Below, piece by piece: positions 19,812-29,901 of a DNA stretch of 64,000 nucleotides. Under the pieces are notes generated by a model, which did not search any database, was not told the origin of the DNA, and worked only from the letters and a program-made list of their open reading frames with translations. Position 1 is the first letter of the stretch. Each line of letters begins with the position of its first letter. Location: NCBI RefSeq assembly GCF_002918555.1, contig NZ_PQMB01000008.1:86491-150490 (forward strand). The letters are read 5' to 3'. The position numbers were made by a program, and so were the translations under genes. The DNA comes from Citrobacter amalonaticus (lineage in GTDB: Bacteria > Pseudomonadota > Gammaproteobacteria > Enterobacterales > Enterobacteriaceae).

Positions 19812-19845
19812 GGACGGATAAGTGCTTGCAACGCCATCCGGCAAC
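19812..19845. repeat. Partial REP-like palindrome
   Basis: The sequence gacggataagtgcttgcaac followed by gccatccggcaac resembles one half of an enterobacterial REP (CGGATAAG...CATCCGGC). It lies in the gap between fdhE and a convergent orphan gene. It may stabilise or end both transcripts. Confidence 0.5.
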
Positions 19846-19887
19846 GCTAACTGCGTGTATATAATACCAACCATAGCGGCTTAGACT

Positions 19888-20565
19888 TCAGTCTCTGACA
19901 GCATAAGTTTCTTGCATTTCTTGTCCCCACAGCTGGATTTTCGTTAAGTGCGTCTTGACCGCACTCCATTCCTGCTCACTGGCAAGCTGTTTCTGGGGAT
20001 CGCCATACTCGACAAAACCTTTCCCTTCGACTTTCTCTTGTAGTAAGGACGTCGCTTGCGGTTGCGTAACAGACAGTCCTTGCAGCAGGGTTGTCACGCT
20101 TCTCATTTTATTTATGCCAACAGCGCTCTGATATGTATCACAAGAAAGAAGATGATTTATATGCTTATTCAAACCACTTAAATTATGAGCAATCTCTTCA
20201 GGAGAACCTAACATGTTCAACATTTCCTGTTTCAGCTTATCGGCTTCTGACTTCTGCGCCAACGCTAATGAATCCGGAGAAACAGTAACAGGCGTTGAGA
20301 TTTCAGCTTTTTTCTGCTTGTTATTAGCATCGTGATAAAGCTGTATGATTGATTCTTTTTTTAAGTCAAGTTTTACTTGCATTGTTAAATAGTGATTAAG
20401 TTTTTCCGCTTTATAGTTATTTTCACAATTACGGATTGTTTTCAGCTTACTTGCTATATGACTCTCAACTTTTTGAATATCATAGCTATCTTTCAACGCC
20501 AGCTTCACCATTGAATCGGTATTGTGAAATATATGCGCTTTGCTCCAGGTAACGATTCCCATCAT
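19888..20565 (-). CDS. Orphan AT-rich protein of unknown function
   Basis: 225 residues from the ATG at 20565, which has GAGGA 3 bases upstream; the longer frame to 20637 would read through a palindromic repeat. There is no signal peptide and no membrane helix. The predicted content is mostly helical and lysine/glutamine rich. The base composition is clearly more AT-rich than in fdhE and fabY on either side, and E. coli has yiiE/yiiF here instead. I recognise no domain. Both the composition and the absence from the conserved order suggest acquisition by transfer. Confidence 0.7.
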   Translation of the reverse strand: MMGIVTWSKAHIFHNTDSMVKLALKDSYDIQKVESHIASKLKTIRNCENNYKAEKLNHYLTMQVKLDLKKESIIQLYHDANNKQKKAEISTPVTVSPDSLALAQKSEADKLKQEMLNMLGSPEEIAHNLSGLNKHINHLLSCDTYQSAVGINKMRSVTTLLQGLSVTQPQATSLLQEKVEGKGFVEYGDPQKQLASEQEWSAVKTHLTKIQLWGQEMQETYAVRD

Positions 20566-20591
20566 GCATCCTCGCTTTAATGTAATGAACT

Positions 20592-20630
20592 TATACCCGT
20601 CATACTTCACGTTGCAGTATGACGGGTATA
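20592..20630. repeat. Palindrome made of two ERIC ends
   Basis: A 14-bp perfect stem (20592-20605 with 20617-20630, sequence tatacccgtcatac) and an 11-base loop. The stem and flank read like the ERIC terminus TATACCCGTCATACTTCA repeated in inverted orientation. It looks like an ERIC that lost its middle. It sits 27 bp upstream of the orphan gene's start. Confidence 0.6.
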
Positions 20631-20777
20631 TCTGCACACATTATCCTGAACCCACTACGGATAATTCTATAAAGCGACCTTTAGAAGCAGGATGTCGGGT
20701 ATACAAGGATTACGGGGTATTTATAATCCGTATACTGCATCTGCTCATGGACCCAATGCTGCACTTAAGATAAAGCC

Positions 20778-21767
20778 CTACTCCTCCTCGTTTCCACCCT
20801 CTACATATGGACCAAAAGGTTTCGCGGGCAGGACAATATAAATGCCTTCAAAAATGGCGCCGGGGGTGTCGTCACCCAGGAGTTCCACCTGCAACTGGAC
20901 GCGTGCTTTTTTACCCCGCGCCAGACGGTCTAAATCTCCGCTTAGCGACCCCAGATCGGCAACAGCGCCTGGCTTGCCGCTGATGGGGCTGCTGTAGCGG
21001 ATATGGGCATCCGCAAGAATAATCGTGCCGCCCAGATGGCGCTCGCGCAGCATCAGCCAGATAAGCCCCCAGCCGGTCAGCGTCGCCAGGGAAAACAGGC
21101 TACCGGCAAACAGCGTATGGTGCGGATTCTGATTACCCGTTTCCGGCATAGTGGTAATAAATTTTTGTCCGGTGTACTGCTGAATGCGCACACCCATTTT
21201 TTCACTTAACGGGATGTGCTCGTACCAGGCCTGCTGAAGCTGCCCGCACCAGTCACCGCGATGCAAAATATCATCCAGCGTGGCAACAGGTTTGATCATC
21301 AGAAAATGGCGCACTGGCGTAGTTTGCGGGGTCGTAATTTCACCTTGATTCACAAAACCAAGCTTAGAAAAGAATTCCACCGCATCTTCACGCGCGCTAC
21401 AGGTGACGCGCTTCACCCCTTCCTGGCGTGCGACGGACTCCAGGGTCATCGCCATGAGCGTCCCCAGCCCCTTTTCTTGCACGGCGGGATCAACCGCCAT
21501 AAAACGGATTGAGGCCTCGTTATCGGCATTGATATATAACCGTCCGACGGCGACCAGATTTCCTTCCTCGTCCACAACCATCTGGTGATGCGCCATCGCA
21601 TCCCAGGCATCGCGTTCAGAACCTTTTGGCTGATGCAGCGGTTTACGCAGCATCTCCCAGCGAAATTGGTAATAACGTTCTAATTCTTCTTCTGTTTGCG
21701 GAACCCGAAGGTGATACATAGCTGTACTCTCTCTTGTTACCCGCGGCCATACAGGGAGCTGGCTCAT
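20778..21767 (-). CDS. fabY: Probable acetyl-ACP:malonyl-ACP ketosynthase-type initiation protein FabY (YiiD)
   Basis: 329 residues, the same length as E. coli YiiD. The N-terminal half (about 25-165) is a GNAT acyltransferase fold ([40 protein letters not shown]). The C-terminal half (about 185-325) is a hotdog thioesterase-like fold ([23 protein letters not shown]). The E. coli protein was reported to support initiation of fatty-acid synthesis. The start overlaps the dtd stop by 4 bp, so it is part of the yihX-yihY-dtd-fabY transcript. Confidence 0.93.
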   Translation of the reverse strand: MSQLPVWPRVTRESTAMYHLRVPQTEEELERYYQFRWEMLRKPLHQPKGSERDAWDAMAHHQMVVDEEGNLVAVGRLYINADNEASIRFMAVDPAVQEKGLGTLMAMTLESVARQEGVKRVTCSAREDAVEFFSKLGFVNQGEITTPQTTPVRHFLMIKPVATLDDILHRGDWCGQLQQAWYEHIPLSEKMGVRIQQYTGQKFITTMPETGNQNPHHTLFAGSLFSLATLTGWGLIWLMLRERHLGGTIILADAHIRYSSPISGKPGAVADLGSLSGDLDRLARGKKARVQLQVELLGDDTPGAIFEGIYIVLPAKPFGPYVEGGNEEE

Positions 21768-22201
21768 ACCTGTAACCAGAACGTCACGGGACCGTCATTC
21801 ACCAGCGCAACCTGCATATCAGCAGCGAAGCGGCCGGTTTGCGTGTTCATTTCCTGCTGGCGACAGCGCTCAACAAAGTACTCATATAACGCTTCTGCGC
21901 GATCCGGCGCAGCGCCTTTGGAAAAACCGGGACGCATACCGCGTTCCGTATCGGCGGCCAGGGTGAACTGCGACACCACCAGCACACTCCCGCCAGCTTG
22001 CTGCACATTCAGATTCATCTTGCCTTCAGCATCGCTGAAAATTCGATAACCCAGCACACGCTCACACAGGCGGTTCGCTTTCTGTTCGTCATCATCCTTT
22101 TCGACACCCAATAACACTAAAAGTCCGGGGCCAATCTCGCCCGTCACCTCGCCCTCCACGGTAACGCTGGCACGGGTTACGCGCTGAATTAATGCAATCA
22201 T
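21764..22201 (-). CDS. dtd: D-aminoacyl-tRNA deacylase
   Basis: 145 residues. It hydrolyses D-aminoacyl-tRNAs, which protects translation from D-amino acids. Family motifs are [17 protein letters not shown] at the start, [11 protein letters not shown] near residue 78 and the C-terminal [11 protein letters not shown]. It lies 2 bp after yihY. Confidence 0.96.
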   Translation of the reverse strand: MIALIQRVTRASVTVEGEVTGEIGPGLLVLLGVEKDDDEQKANRLCERVLGYRIFSDAEGKMNLNVQQAGGSVLVVSQFTLAADTERGMRPGFSKGAAPDRAEALYEYFVERCRQQEMNTQTGRFAADMQVALVNDGPVTFWLQV

Positions 22202-22203
22202 GG

Positions 22204-23070
22204 TTACTCTGCTTCTTCTTGTTCTGCGGCTTGTTTAAGTTTGCGGTATTCCTCGAGAGTGACAGTTATTTCCGCGCCAAGCAAGACGATACACCACGTC
22301 CAGTACACCCAGACAAACAAAATCGGGATGACGGCCAGCACGCCATAAATGAGCTGATATGAGGGGAACATGGTGATATAAAGCGCGAAACCTTTCTTTC
22401 CTGCTTCGAACAACACGGCAGCGACAAACGCACCAACAATCGCATCACGATTCTGCACCCGCGTGGTCGGAACAATGCTGTAGAGCAGCCAGAACGACAA
22501 CCATGAAAGAATCAGAGGAAAGATACGCAGGACATTATCGATCACCGTATTGAGATCGCTGGCCCAGCGCAGAGAAAGCAGATAAGAGCTGATCGCGAGG
22601 CTGGCGCCAGCCAGTAGCGGACCAAGCGTTAAAATCATCCAGTAGACGGCAAAAGAGTAAACTTTTGGCCGCGTTCGTTTGCTCCGCCAGATGGCGTTTA
22701 ACGCATTATCAATAGAATACATCAGCAAAAGTGCCGTCACGATCAGCCCGCAGGCACCCACCGCCGTCATTTTGTTAGAGTTGGCGACGAACTGCTCGAT
22801 ATAACGCTGAATCACGTCTCCCGTCGCGGGGATAAAATTCGCGAAAATAAAATGGCGCAGCTGAACGCTGACGTCTGAAAACATGGGAAACGCGGCGAAA
22901 AGAGCAAACACAACGGCAATAAGCGGCACTAATGAGAGCAAAGAGACATAGGCAAGATTCCCTGCCAGCGTCGTCATATTGTCCTCATCAATGCGCCGCC
23001 ATAATAGCTTCAGCCAGGACCATACCGGACGCGTGTGGTGCCTGACCTTTTGATAAACGGTTTTTAGCAT
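22204..23070 (-). CDS. yihY: YihY/BrkB family inner-membrane protein
   Basis: 288 residues with about six membrane helices. The conserved segment [27 protein letters not shown] spans residues about 29-55. The old name RNase BN was withdrawn for this family; current knowledge supports an integral membrane protein of uncertain function. The start overlaps the end of yihX by 7 bp. Confidence 0.93.
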   Translation of the reverse strand: MLKTVYQKVRHHTRPVWSWLKLLWRRIDEDNMTTLAGNLAYVSLLSLVPLIAVVFALFAAFPMFSDVSVQLRHFIFANFIPATGDVIQRYIEQFVANSNKMTAVGACGLIVTALLLMYSIDNALNAIWRSKRTRPKVYSFAVYWMILTLGPLLAGASLAISSYLLSLRWASDLNTVIDNVLRIFPLILSWLSFWLLYSIVPTTRVQNRDAIVGAFVAAVLFEAGKKGFALYITMFPSYQLIYGVLAVIPILFVWVYWTWCIVLLGAEITVTLEEYRKLKQAAEQEEAE

Positions 23071-23663
23071 AACAACTTCGCGAAGTAGTCAGGGATGGTG
23101 GATTTCCCCGTCACCAGAATACTGGTTATCCCCAGCTGGTTGGCCCCTTCTATATTATCGGCATTGTCATCGAAAAAGACCGTATCGGCCGCAGAAAAAC
23201 CTTCCGCCTGCAGGACATGCTGATAAATACGCGCCTCTGGCTTACGCATCATCAACTCCTGGGAGAGGTAAATATGATCGGCGGCCTGGCGAATCTCCGG
23301 ATATTCATCCGGCCAGAACGTGGTGTGCAAACGGTTAGTATTCGACAGCACAACGACGCGATGTCCCTGCTCACGCAATTTATGCATAATGTCGATCACA
23401 TCAGGACGCAGCGCGACAAAAACGGCCTGCCAGCCGTGAGAGAATTGTTCATAACTCAGCGGCAGTTCCATGTCATGGCAAATCGCTTGTGCGAATGCCT
23501 CATCCGTTATTTCTCCCCGCTCATGTTGATGAAAAGCTTCACCCATCGTAAAGCTTTGCTTGAGCGAAGCCAGCGGGACACGGCTCAGATCACTCCATGT
23601 GCCTAACACGCGGTTGAAGTCGATATCGACAATCACATTACCTAAATCAAAGATATAGAGCAT
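23064..23663 (-). CDS. yihX: HAD-like sugar-phosphate phosphatase YihX
   Basis: 199 residues. HAD motif I is [10 protein letters not shown] (Asp6 nucleophile), motif [11 protein letters not shown], and motif [13 protein letters not shown]...[12 protein letters not shown]. The E. coli enzyme dephosphorylates alpha-D-glucose-1-phosphate. It is the promoter-proximal gene of the yihX-yihY-dtd-fabY run. Confidence 0.95.
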   Translation of the reverse strand: MLYIFDLGNVIVDIDFNRVLGTWSDLSRVPLASLKQSFTMGEAFHQHERGEITDEAFAQAICHDMELPLSYEQFSHGWQAVFVALRPDVIDIMHKLREQGHRVVVLSNTNRLHTTFWPDEYPEIRQAADHIYLSQELMMRKPEARIYQHVLQAEGFSAADTVFFDDNADNIEGANQLGITSILVTGKSTIPDYFAKLLC

Positions 23664-23762
23664 GTTCTTCTCCTTGCTAGCCGTGGATGAATAACTGTAG
23701 CGGGAAAGAAGAACTTTGACTATGTGTCGGACAACGAAAAGATTAACTTAAGTTCGTGGAAA

Positions 23763-23789
23763 AAAATGGCGATGCCCTGCATCGCCATT
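23763..23789 (-). terminator. Rho-independent terminator of the autotransporter gene
   Basis: Inverted repeat aaatggcgatg / catcgccattt with a 5-base loop. On the minus strand it is followed by a run of T, 17 bp past the autotransporter stop. Confidence 0.8.
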
Positions 23790-23806
23790 TATCTCACAAC
23801 GCACAC

Positions 23807-26431
23807 TCAGAAGCTGTATTTCACACCCAGCACCGCAGAGGTATCGCTGTAGCTGTTATCACCAACCTGTTGGGCTACGTTGCCCCATACCTGCAGACGT
23901 GGATTAATTTGCCCTTCAACGCCCACTTTCACCTCGCCAATATTTTTGGTGCCGCTAATCTCATCACGGACAGCGCCCATCTGAACGGCCTGATTGTTGG
24001 TGTTATGGATCCAGTTCACTTCCACAAAGGGCTGGAACTCACGATCTTTCCCCGCATCAATGACATGATGCCCCTTCATATACGCACGTACGCCGAGCCG
24101 GGTCATCAGGTTACCGTTCGTTTTGTCCTTCACCTGAGTGCCATTGCTTTCACGGTGCGAATCAGCCTGCACATCCATCCAGATCGCCTGGGCTTTTGGC
24201 TGGATCCAATAGCGGGTACGTTCGCTTTCGCCTAACAGGAAGGTATAACCTCCTTCAACAGAGGCGGTGATACCGTCGGATTTGTATTTTTCACTGGCAA
24301 GACGATCGCCGTTCACCGTGTTATCGAACCAGTTATACAGTATCCAGCTATCCAGATAAGTCCCGGTTTTATCCGCTTCGTTAGCATACCAGGTGGCATA
24401 CAAACCAACGCTATAGCCGTTCACATGACCGCGGGAAGCGTAGCCATTGCGCGTGTTATGCGTTTTGCTTTTCTGGTTGGCGTAACCCGCCATCGCCCCC
24501 AGATGCCAGCGTTCAAGACCATCACGACTCCATTGCGCCAGGTCGCCCCCCATTTGTAGCACATAGCGATTAGCCTGAGTTTTCAGCTGGTTACTACCAT
24601 CGGTAAAGCGAGTGTGCCCACCCACGTTACGCATCCACATGCTGGTCACTTTTTGCTCACCGGTCAACATGTCGGTGTACTGCGTTTCCCCCAGACGATC
24701 GTGCAGACGGGTGATAAACAACGTATTGGCGGCGTAGTTGTTCGCCAGATAGCTACCGAATTCCGGACGGTACTGATGCTCACCAGGCCCGGGGGCTGGC
24801 GGATCAACCGGATCGACCGGGTCTGGTTCTGGCTCAGGTTGCGGCTCAGGTTGCGGCTCTGGTTCCGGTTCTGGCTCTGGCTCAGGTTCCGGGTCGACAG
24901 GAGACAATTGACTGGTGAGGTACCAATTACTGGCTTTTTTCACCACGTCATAATCGTAGCCACCGGCCACAATACGACCGAATTTAGTAAAGATACCGTC
25001 AGAGCTGCCTTCAACCTCGACAATTTCAATGCCATCAACCGTGAGTTCACCCATACCGCCGATATTGTTAATACCCACATGGGTATTACCGGAAGTATCA
25101 CCTTTGACAATAAGTTTATCCGTTAAGGAATCATTACCTTCAAGCACTGTATTCATTATCAGTAAAGCATCAGTACCAATATAGTCACCCATCACCGTCA
25201 GGGTTTTAAAGGTATTTGGATCGTCACGAGACACACCATCTGCGATATAGCGTAATGTGGACTGATTCAACGTCAGGTTAGAAAGAACTGAAGTTCCCGT
25301 CATCGTCCATTCGCTGTTTTGGCCTTTAATATTCAGATCCAGCGTACCATGATAGTTGGCGTTACTATTTTGTTGTGACGAATCCGTTTTACCCACAAAA
25401 CGGCTCCCCTCTTCCATCCGCAAATCCATGGTACCGCCGTAATAAGCGCGTAGATTTCCTTCAATATCGTATACGCCAGAGCCAGCGCTATCAGTCGCAT
25501 AATCCCATGAGCGAACCAACGCCTGCGAACCATAGGCGTAAATGGCATAAGCGCCGCTATCGGTCACCTGAATTTTACTGTCACCGCCAAGATTCGCCGT
25601 TGCAGAATCCGTCGTTGAATACGCATAAACACCATGCGCAGTCGCCCCCGTGGTTTTTAAATCCACGTTATTAAGGTTTATTAACCCCTTACGAGCCACG
25701 TATATCGCATGGGCATTACGTCCCGACGTCGTGACTGATGCGGTACCGTTAACCGTAATACTTGCATCGCCTTTTGCGGTTCCTGTAAATTGCGCAGGAT
25801 CTCTGCCGGCATAAATGCCATATCCCGTATTGGCACCACCAGGACCACGGGTAACGATATCAGCATCACCATGAATAATTATTGCTGACTTAGCGTTATC
25901 TTTATTCGCTGACGCGTTAGCACGAAGCCCCATTCCGTTATCAGCATCCACTGTTACATTGCCAGTAACTTCAACGATTGAATAATCAGCCTGTAATTCA
26001 CGACCAATATTTATTCCATCAGCACTACTTCCTGCCGCGGTAATATAGATATTATCGGCAACCAGCTTGCCGCCGGCATTTTTAGAGTGGATACCATCTG
26101 CCGCGCTGCCTGTGGTGTTGATGACCAGGTTTTTAAATTTATATCCAGTGCTGTCGATATAAACACCCCAACCCGTTAACCCCGCGGTGGTACCATCAAA
26201 GGTGGTATCGATACGCACTTCATCAAATCCACGATAATCCCGGCCATCTCCGCCGAGTGGGTTACCGTAATGATAGATAGTGGTGTTGTCACAAAACAGT
26301 TGTACCGTTGTGGTATAGCTACACCCTGCAATGGCTTGTCCGCTTAACCCACCCAGCGCCAGCGCACTGGTAATGCAAAGCGCAAGCTTTGCCGGGACAA
26401 ACGGTTTTTGAATGGAATGACAGATTTTCAT
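23807..26431 (-). CDS. Type V autotransporter with pertactin-like passenger
   Basis: 874 residues from the ATG at 26431, which has AAGGTGG 5 bases upstream (a start at 26449 lacks one). Extended signal peptide residues 1-35 end QAIA. The passenger (about 36-560) has beta-helix-like repeats (SSADGINI, AHAIYVARKGLINLNNVDLKTTGATAHGVYAY). An acidic PEPEPEP linker follows at about 572-606. The C-terminal 265 residues are an autotransporter beta-barrel that begins near QYRPEFGSYLANN and ends with the outer-membrane motif GVKYSF. Two cysteines (CSYTTTVQLFC) at the passenger start could form a disulfide. It is single-gene and monocistronic. Adhesin or biofilm function is inferred from the family. It is absent from this locus in E. 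coli. Confidence 0.93.
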   Translation of the reverse strand: MKICHSIQKPFVPAKLALCITSALALGGLSGQAIAGCSYTTTVQLFCDNTTIYHYGNPLGGDGRDYRGFDEVRIDTTFDGTTAGLTGWGVYIDSTGYKFKNLVINTTGSAADGIHSKNAGGKLVADNIYITAAGSSADGINIGRELQADYSIVEVTGNVTVDADNGMGLRANASANKDNAKSAIIIHGDADIVTRGPGGANTGYGIYAGRDPAQFTGTAKGDASITVNGTASVTTSGRNAHAIYVARKGLINLNNVDLKTTGATAHGVYAYSTTDSATANLGGDSKIQVTDSGAYAIYAYGSQALVRSWDYATDSAGSGVYDIEGNLRAYYGGTMDLRMEEGSRFVGKTDSSQQNSNANYHGTLDLNIKGQNSEWTMTGTSVLSNLTLNQSTLRYIADGVSRDDPNTFKTLTVMGDYIGTDALLIMNTVLEGNDSLTDKLIVKGDTSGNTHVGINNIGGMGELTVDGIEIVEVEGSSDGIFTKFGRIVAGGYDYDVVKKASNWYLTSQLSPVDPEPEPEPEPEPEPQPEPQPEPEPDPVDPVDPPAPGPGEHQYRPEFGSYLANNYAANTLFITRLHDRLGETQYTDMLTGEQKVTSMWMRNVGGHTRFTDGSNQLKTQANRYVLQMGGDLAQWSRDGLERWHLGAMAGYANQKSKTHNTRNGYASRGHVNGYSVGLYATWYANEADKTGTYLDSWILYNWFDNTVNGDRLASEKYKSDGITASVEGGYTFLLGESERTRYWIQPKAQAIWMDVQADSHRESNGTQVKDKTNGNLMTRLGVRAYMKGHHVIDAGKDREFQPFVEVNWIHNTNNQAVQMGAVRDEISGTKNIGEVKVGVEGQINPRLQVWGNVAQQVGDNSYSDTSAVLGVKYSF
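24801..24897. repeat. Pro-Glu repeat tract in the autotransporter linker
   Basis: Short degenerate 6-bp units (ggttct, ggctca, ggttgc on the plus strand) encode alternating Pro-Glu/Pro-Gln pairs. Such tracts change copy number by slippage, in steps of two codons without frameshift. Confidence 0.6.
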
Positions 26432-26696
26432 GAGAGCCACCTTTTCCATAAGGTTTTTCAGGTAAAGAACAGCAAAGTGTCGTTTAAATAAAAAACGGAA
26501 GACAAATAAGCCCGTGATTCTTTAAAAATAAAGAATCAGTCAAATTAAAATGGGGTAGACATTGCCTTTTATTGATTAGATACAGAGAATAATTCAACAT
26601 GTCAATAAATAGCCAGTGAAGAGAAAATGACAAATTTAAATTTTACATGGCGATATTTGTATTATTCCGACAGGCTAATCGCAGAAAATATCTCTT

Positions 26697-26834
26697 ATAT
26701 ACTCTAAATAATTCGAGTTGCGGGACAAAACGGCGCAGTCGTTTTGAACAGCGCCTGCGCTGGCTCCGCAGGAGCAGGGCCGAAGGCCGGGTAACAAAGT
26801 CACCGCACCCGCAACCTGAAATATGACGAAGATA
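26697..26834. repeat. ERIC-type element with GC-rich insert
   Basis: Left end tatactctaaataattcgag and right end gcaacctgaaatatgacg match ERIC termini, but the usual ERIC centre is replaced by a GC-rich block (about 26722-26803). This block has hairpins such as aaaacg/cgtttt and gccgaaggc and ends gggtaacaaag. The rest of the 26432-26983 gap is AT-rich with no supported gene; it should carry the autotransporter promoter. Confidence 0.7.
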
Positions 26835-26983
26835 AAACAAAGCGAACCCATCCCGGCACGGCAAACAAGTGGAATATATTAAGAATTTTCCAACTTATAC
26901 CAGGATGATTATCTATTTATAAAAAATGTGAGAAGCCCCCCTTTTCAGGCGGCTCTTGATGGCGGGTTCAGAGTCAGTACGCA

Positions 26984-28012
26984 TTAAAACGGTAAGCGTG
27001 TACTTCCACGCGGCATGATTTCAAATCCAACATCAATAATTTCGCCTTGCCAGGCCTTATCCTGAGCCATTCTCAGCATCATTTCTGCCGTCCTGTCCGC
27101 TATCTCATCGGCATTCCATTTAATGCTGGATAACGTTACAGGAGCAAGCCAGGCGCTGGAGGGAAAATCACCAAACCCCAGAATGCTCAACTGCTCGGGC
27201 ACCCTGATTCCCCTGGCCTGTGTTTCCATCAGGAGCGCTGTCGCAATCGCATCGCTGGTACAAAAAATTCCATCAACATCCCGTTCTTTTACCAACGTTT
27301 GCATCAGAATTTCACGGCTGGCCTGCCAGATATTCGGGGTTTGCGGGATATCAACCAGCAAGGGCTTCTTCCCTTTTTCCTCAAGCGCACGACAAAATCC
27401 GTTGTAACGTGTACGCGCACGGATGTCATCATCAAAACGCGTCGTAAAATAGGCCAGTTGGGAACAGCCGGTATCAAGCAAATACCGGGCTGCCGAATAA
27501 CCTATCTGCTCCTGGTTATTCCCGACCTGCGCGGAAAATGCACTGCCATCCACCTGCCACATTTGCACCACAGGTACGCCGCTGTTTTTCAGCATCTTAA
27601 GCGTTGAGGCTTTATGATCGGCACCGGCAATGGCAATGACGGCGGGCGACCACTGTAAAATGGCCCGGATCTGTTCTTCTTCTTTATCCAGGCTGTGATC
27701 GTGAGAGGCGATGGATAACTGAAATCCTTGTTCGCTGACCGTCGACTCTATCTTCTGGATAACATAGCTAAATGTCACGTTCGCCAGTGAGGGTAAAACC
27801 ACGGCCATATTGCAGCTGCGCCCACCGGTAAACTGGCTGGCGATCTTATTGTGCACGTAGCCAAGATTATCGATAGCCGCCTGGATTTTTTTCCCGGTCT
27901 TCTCCGAGACACGGTCGGGCTGGCGAATATACAGGGAAACCGTGGACGGCGACACGCAGGCCTGGTGCGCAACATCATCAAGTTTTACAATTTGACGCGA
28001 TCTCTGACGCAT
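26984..28012 (-). CDS. LacI-family transcriptional repressor
   Basis: 342 residues. The N-terminal HTH (VKLDDVAHQACVSPSTVSLYIRQPDRVSEKTGKKIQAAIDNLGYVHN) is followed by a periplasmic-binding-protein-like effector domain ending GFEIMPRGSTRLPF. Its start overlaps the end of the SSS transporter gene by 28 bp, so translation is probably coupled. It is the only regulator in this cluster and is the expected binder of the 18-bp palindrome at 29902-29919. The effector is presumably the cluster's sugar or a catabolic intermediate. Confidence 0.92.
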   Translation of the reverse strand: MRQRSRQIVKLDDVAHQACVSPSTVSLYIRQPDRVSEKTGKKIQAAIDNLGYVHNKIASQFTGGRSCNMAVVLPSLANVTFSYVIQKIESTVSEQGFQLSIASHDHSLDKEEEQIRAILQWSPAVIAIAGADHKASTLKMLKNSGVPVVQMWQVDGSAFSAQVGNNQEQIGYSAARYLLDTGCSQLAYFTTRFDDDIRARTRYNGFCRALEEKGKKPLLVDIPQTPNIWQASREILMQTLVKERDVDGIFCTSDAIATALLMETQARGIRVPEQLSILGFGDFPSSAWLAPVTLSSIKWNADEIADRTAEMMLRMAQDKAWQGEIIDVGFEIMPRGSTRLPF

Positions 28013-29742
28013 TCCTCTCCCGTATTCCCATTAATCAACACCCTGTCTTGTCGACGATGATGACGAGCCAATCCCACAATCAGTATCAGCGCAGCCGCCC
28101 AGACCAGCCCCAGCAGTGGGCAAAATGAATCCGGAATTCCCTGCGTGTTTGCCAGTCCAAGCGGCGACAATGTGATGAATATACTGATTAAAACCGCCAT
28201 CATAATAACACTTACACAGTGAGCATATCGCCATTTTTGCATAGGGATACTGGCGGGTTGCGAGTCCGGCACATAACGTTTTCCAGGAACAATTTTCCCA
28301 ATCAATAACATCATTGCTGTTTCAATCAGAAACAATATGCCCATGATGTGGATAAAATGTAGCGGAATCCATTTTTCACCCCCGGCAAAAGTGTATAGCC
28401 CGTAAGCGATGACATGAAAGCCAAGCACCCATTTTGCCGCCAGTGCCGGCACTTTTCGGGTTAAAAAACCCACCAGGACAATCGTGATAATAGGAATGCT
28501 GTAGAAACCGGTAAAGCGGCGCATCAGGTCAAAAATTCCGTTAGGGCTCCACAGCAGCAGAGGGGCTATCACGATCGATATAAGCGAGACGACAACGGAG
28601 GCTATTTTGCCGACACGCACTAGTTTTTTCTCATCCTGACATCCCGTCAAAGGGGCATACAGATCGATCACAAACAGCGTGGCGCTTGAATTTACTACAG
28701 AGTTGAAATGGCTAATCACCGTCCCAAAAATCGCAGCGGCGAACATGCCAATCAACCACCAGGGGATCACCGCTTTAACCAACGCCGGATAGGCGTAATC
28801 GACATTAGTAAAAACCGGTCCAAAGAGGTTGAAAGCAATCAGCCCAGGCAGCACCATCGCCAGTGGTACCAATAACTTAATGCTACCCGCAAGCAGCACG
28901 CCTTTTTGACTTTCAGCCAGCGATTTAGCTCCCAGCGCGCGCTGAATTATCATCTGGTTGGTACACCAGTAAAACATGTTGGCGCACAGCATACCGGTAA
29001 AAATGGTGCTAAAAGGCACTGACGAACGGGCGTTTCCGATCGCGTTGAGCTGTTCCGGATGGCTTAACAACGCTTTCCCACCTGCAAGAAAAGAGCCGCC
29101 GCCAAGCGCAAATAACCCCAGCACAGGAATGAGCATTGCCGCGACTAATAAAATCAAGCCGCTGATGGTGTCAGAGATGGCAACGGCTTTCAGGCCGCCC
29201 AGAGTCGCATACAGCCCGCCAACCGCCCCCATAGCCAGAGCCAGTAATCCGATAGCGCCCCAGTCAGGCAGATGAAAAAGCTGTTGTACGTCAAACATCT
29301 CATTCATCGTAATTGCGCCAAGGTAAAGACTGCACGGATTGGCCATCACCGCATATCCCACGAGTAACATCACGCTGACCGTTCGCCGTGTGGCGCTATC
29401 GAAGCGCTCCTCCAGAAACTGCGGCATTGTGGTAATACCGCGGCGTAAAAAACGCGGTAAGAAAAAGACCGCCATCATGATGGTGGCAACTGCGGCGGTA
29501 CTTTCCCAGGCCATCCCGCTGATATCAAAACGATATGCGTTGCCATTTAAACCGACTAATTGCTCAGCCGAGAGATTAGACAAAAGCAGCGAACCGGCAA
29601 TGAAATAACCGCTAAGCCCTCTTCCCGCAAGAAAGAATCCTTCCACGCCTGACTCTGAAATCCCCTTTGTCTTCCGGTATGAATATAGCGCTACGAAAGA
29701 CAAAAAGAGAAAAAAAGTCACGACAGAAAATAGCATTTCCAT
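27985..29742 (-). CDS. Sodium:solute symporter (SSS family), YidK-like
   Basis: 585 residues with 13-14 predicted helices. SSS motifs are present: EGFFLAGRGLSGYFIAGSLLLSNLSAEQLVGLNG at residues about 34-68, then GGLYATLGGLKAVAISDTISG, and FYWCTNQMIIQRALGAKS. Overall resemblance is to E. coli YidK. It imports the substrate of the divergent catabolic operon, presumably a sugar or a sugar derivative, with Na+. It is transcribed away from that operon together with the LacI regulator. Confidence 0.9.
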   Translation of the reverse strand: MEMLFSVVTFFLFLSFVALYSYRKTKGISESGVEGFFLAGRGLSGYFIAGSLLLSNLSAEQLVGLNGNAYRFDISGMAWESTAAVATIMMAVFFLPRFLRRGITTMPQFLEERFDSATRRTVSVMLLVGYAVMANPCSLYLGAITMNEMFDVQQLFHLPDWGAIGLLALAMGAVGGLYATLGGLKAVAISDTISGLILLVAAMLIPVLGLFALGGGSFLAGGKALLSHPEQLNAIGNARSSVPFSTIFTGMLCANMFYWCTNQMIIQRALGAKSLAESQKGVLLAGSIKLLVPLAMVLPGLIAFNLFGPVFTNVDYAYPALVKAVIPWWLIGMFAAAIFGTVISHFNSVVNSSATLFVIDLYAPLTGCQDEKKLVRVGKIASVVVSLISIVIAPLLLWSPNGIFDLMRRFTGFYSIPIITIVLVGFLTRKVPALAAKWVLGFHVIAYGLYTFAGGEKWIPLHFIHIMGILFLIETAMMLLIGKIVPGKRYVPDSQPASIPMQKWRYAHCVSVIMMAVLISIFITLSPLGLANTQGIPDSFCPLLGLVWAAALILIVGLARHHRRQDRVLINGNTGEECVRDRVKL

Positions 29743-29901
29743 AGCATAACCTCGTCGACGAAGTGGTTACCACAACTATCACACAGCGATGCAGGCAGAA
29801 AAAACGTCTTTCCCTCGAAACTGGAAGCCACAAAACAAAAAAAAGCTTAAGCATGGGTGAAATGGGCTGAAGATCACATTTCACATAAAACATGACTTGA
29901 T

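Noticed and set aside
29861..29890. CRP site upstream of the dehydratase gene
   Set aside because: Only one half-site (tcaca) matches well; the partner half is tgggc rather than tgtga, too weak to report as a feature.
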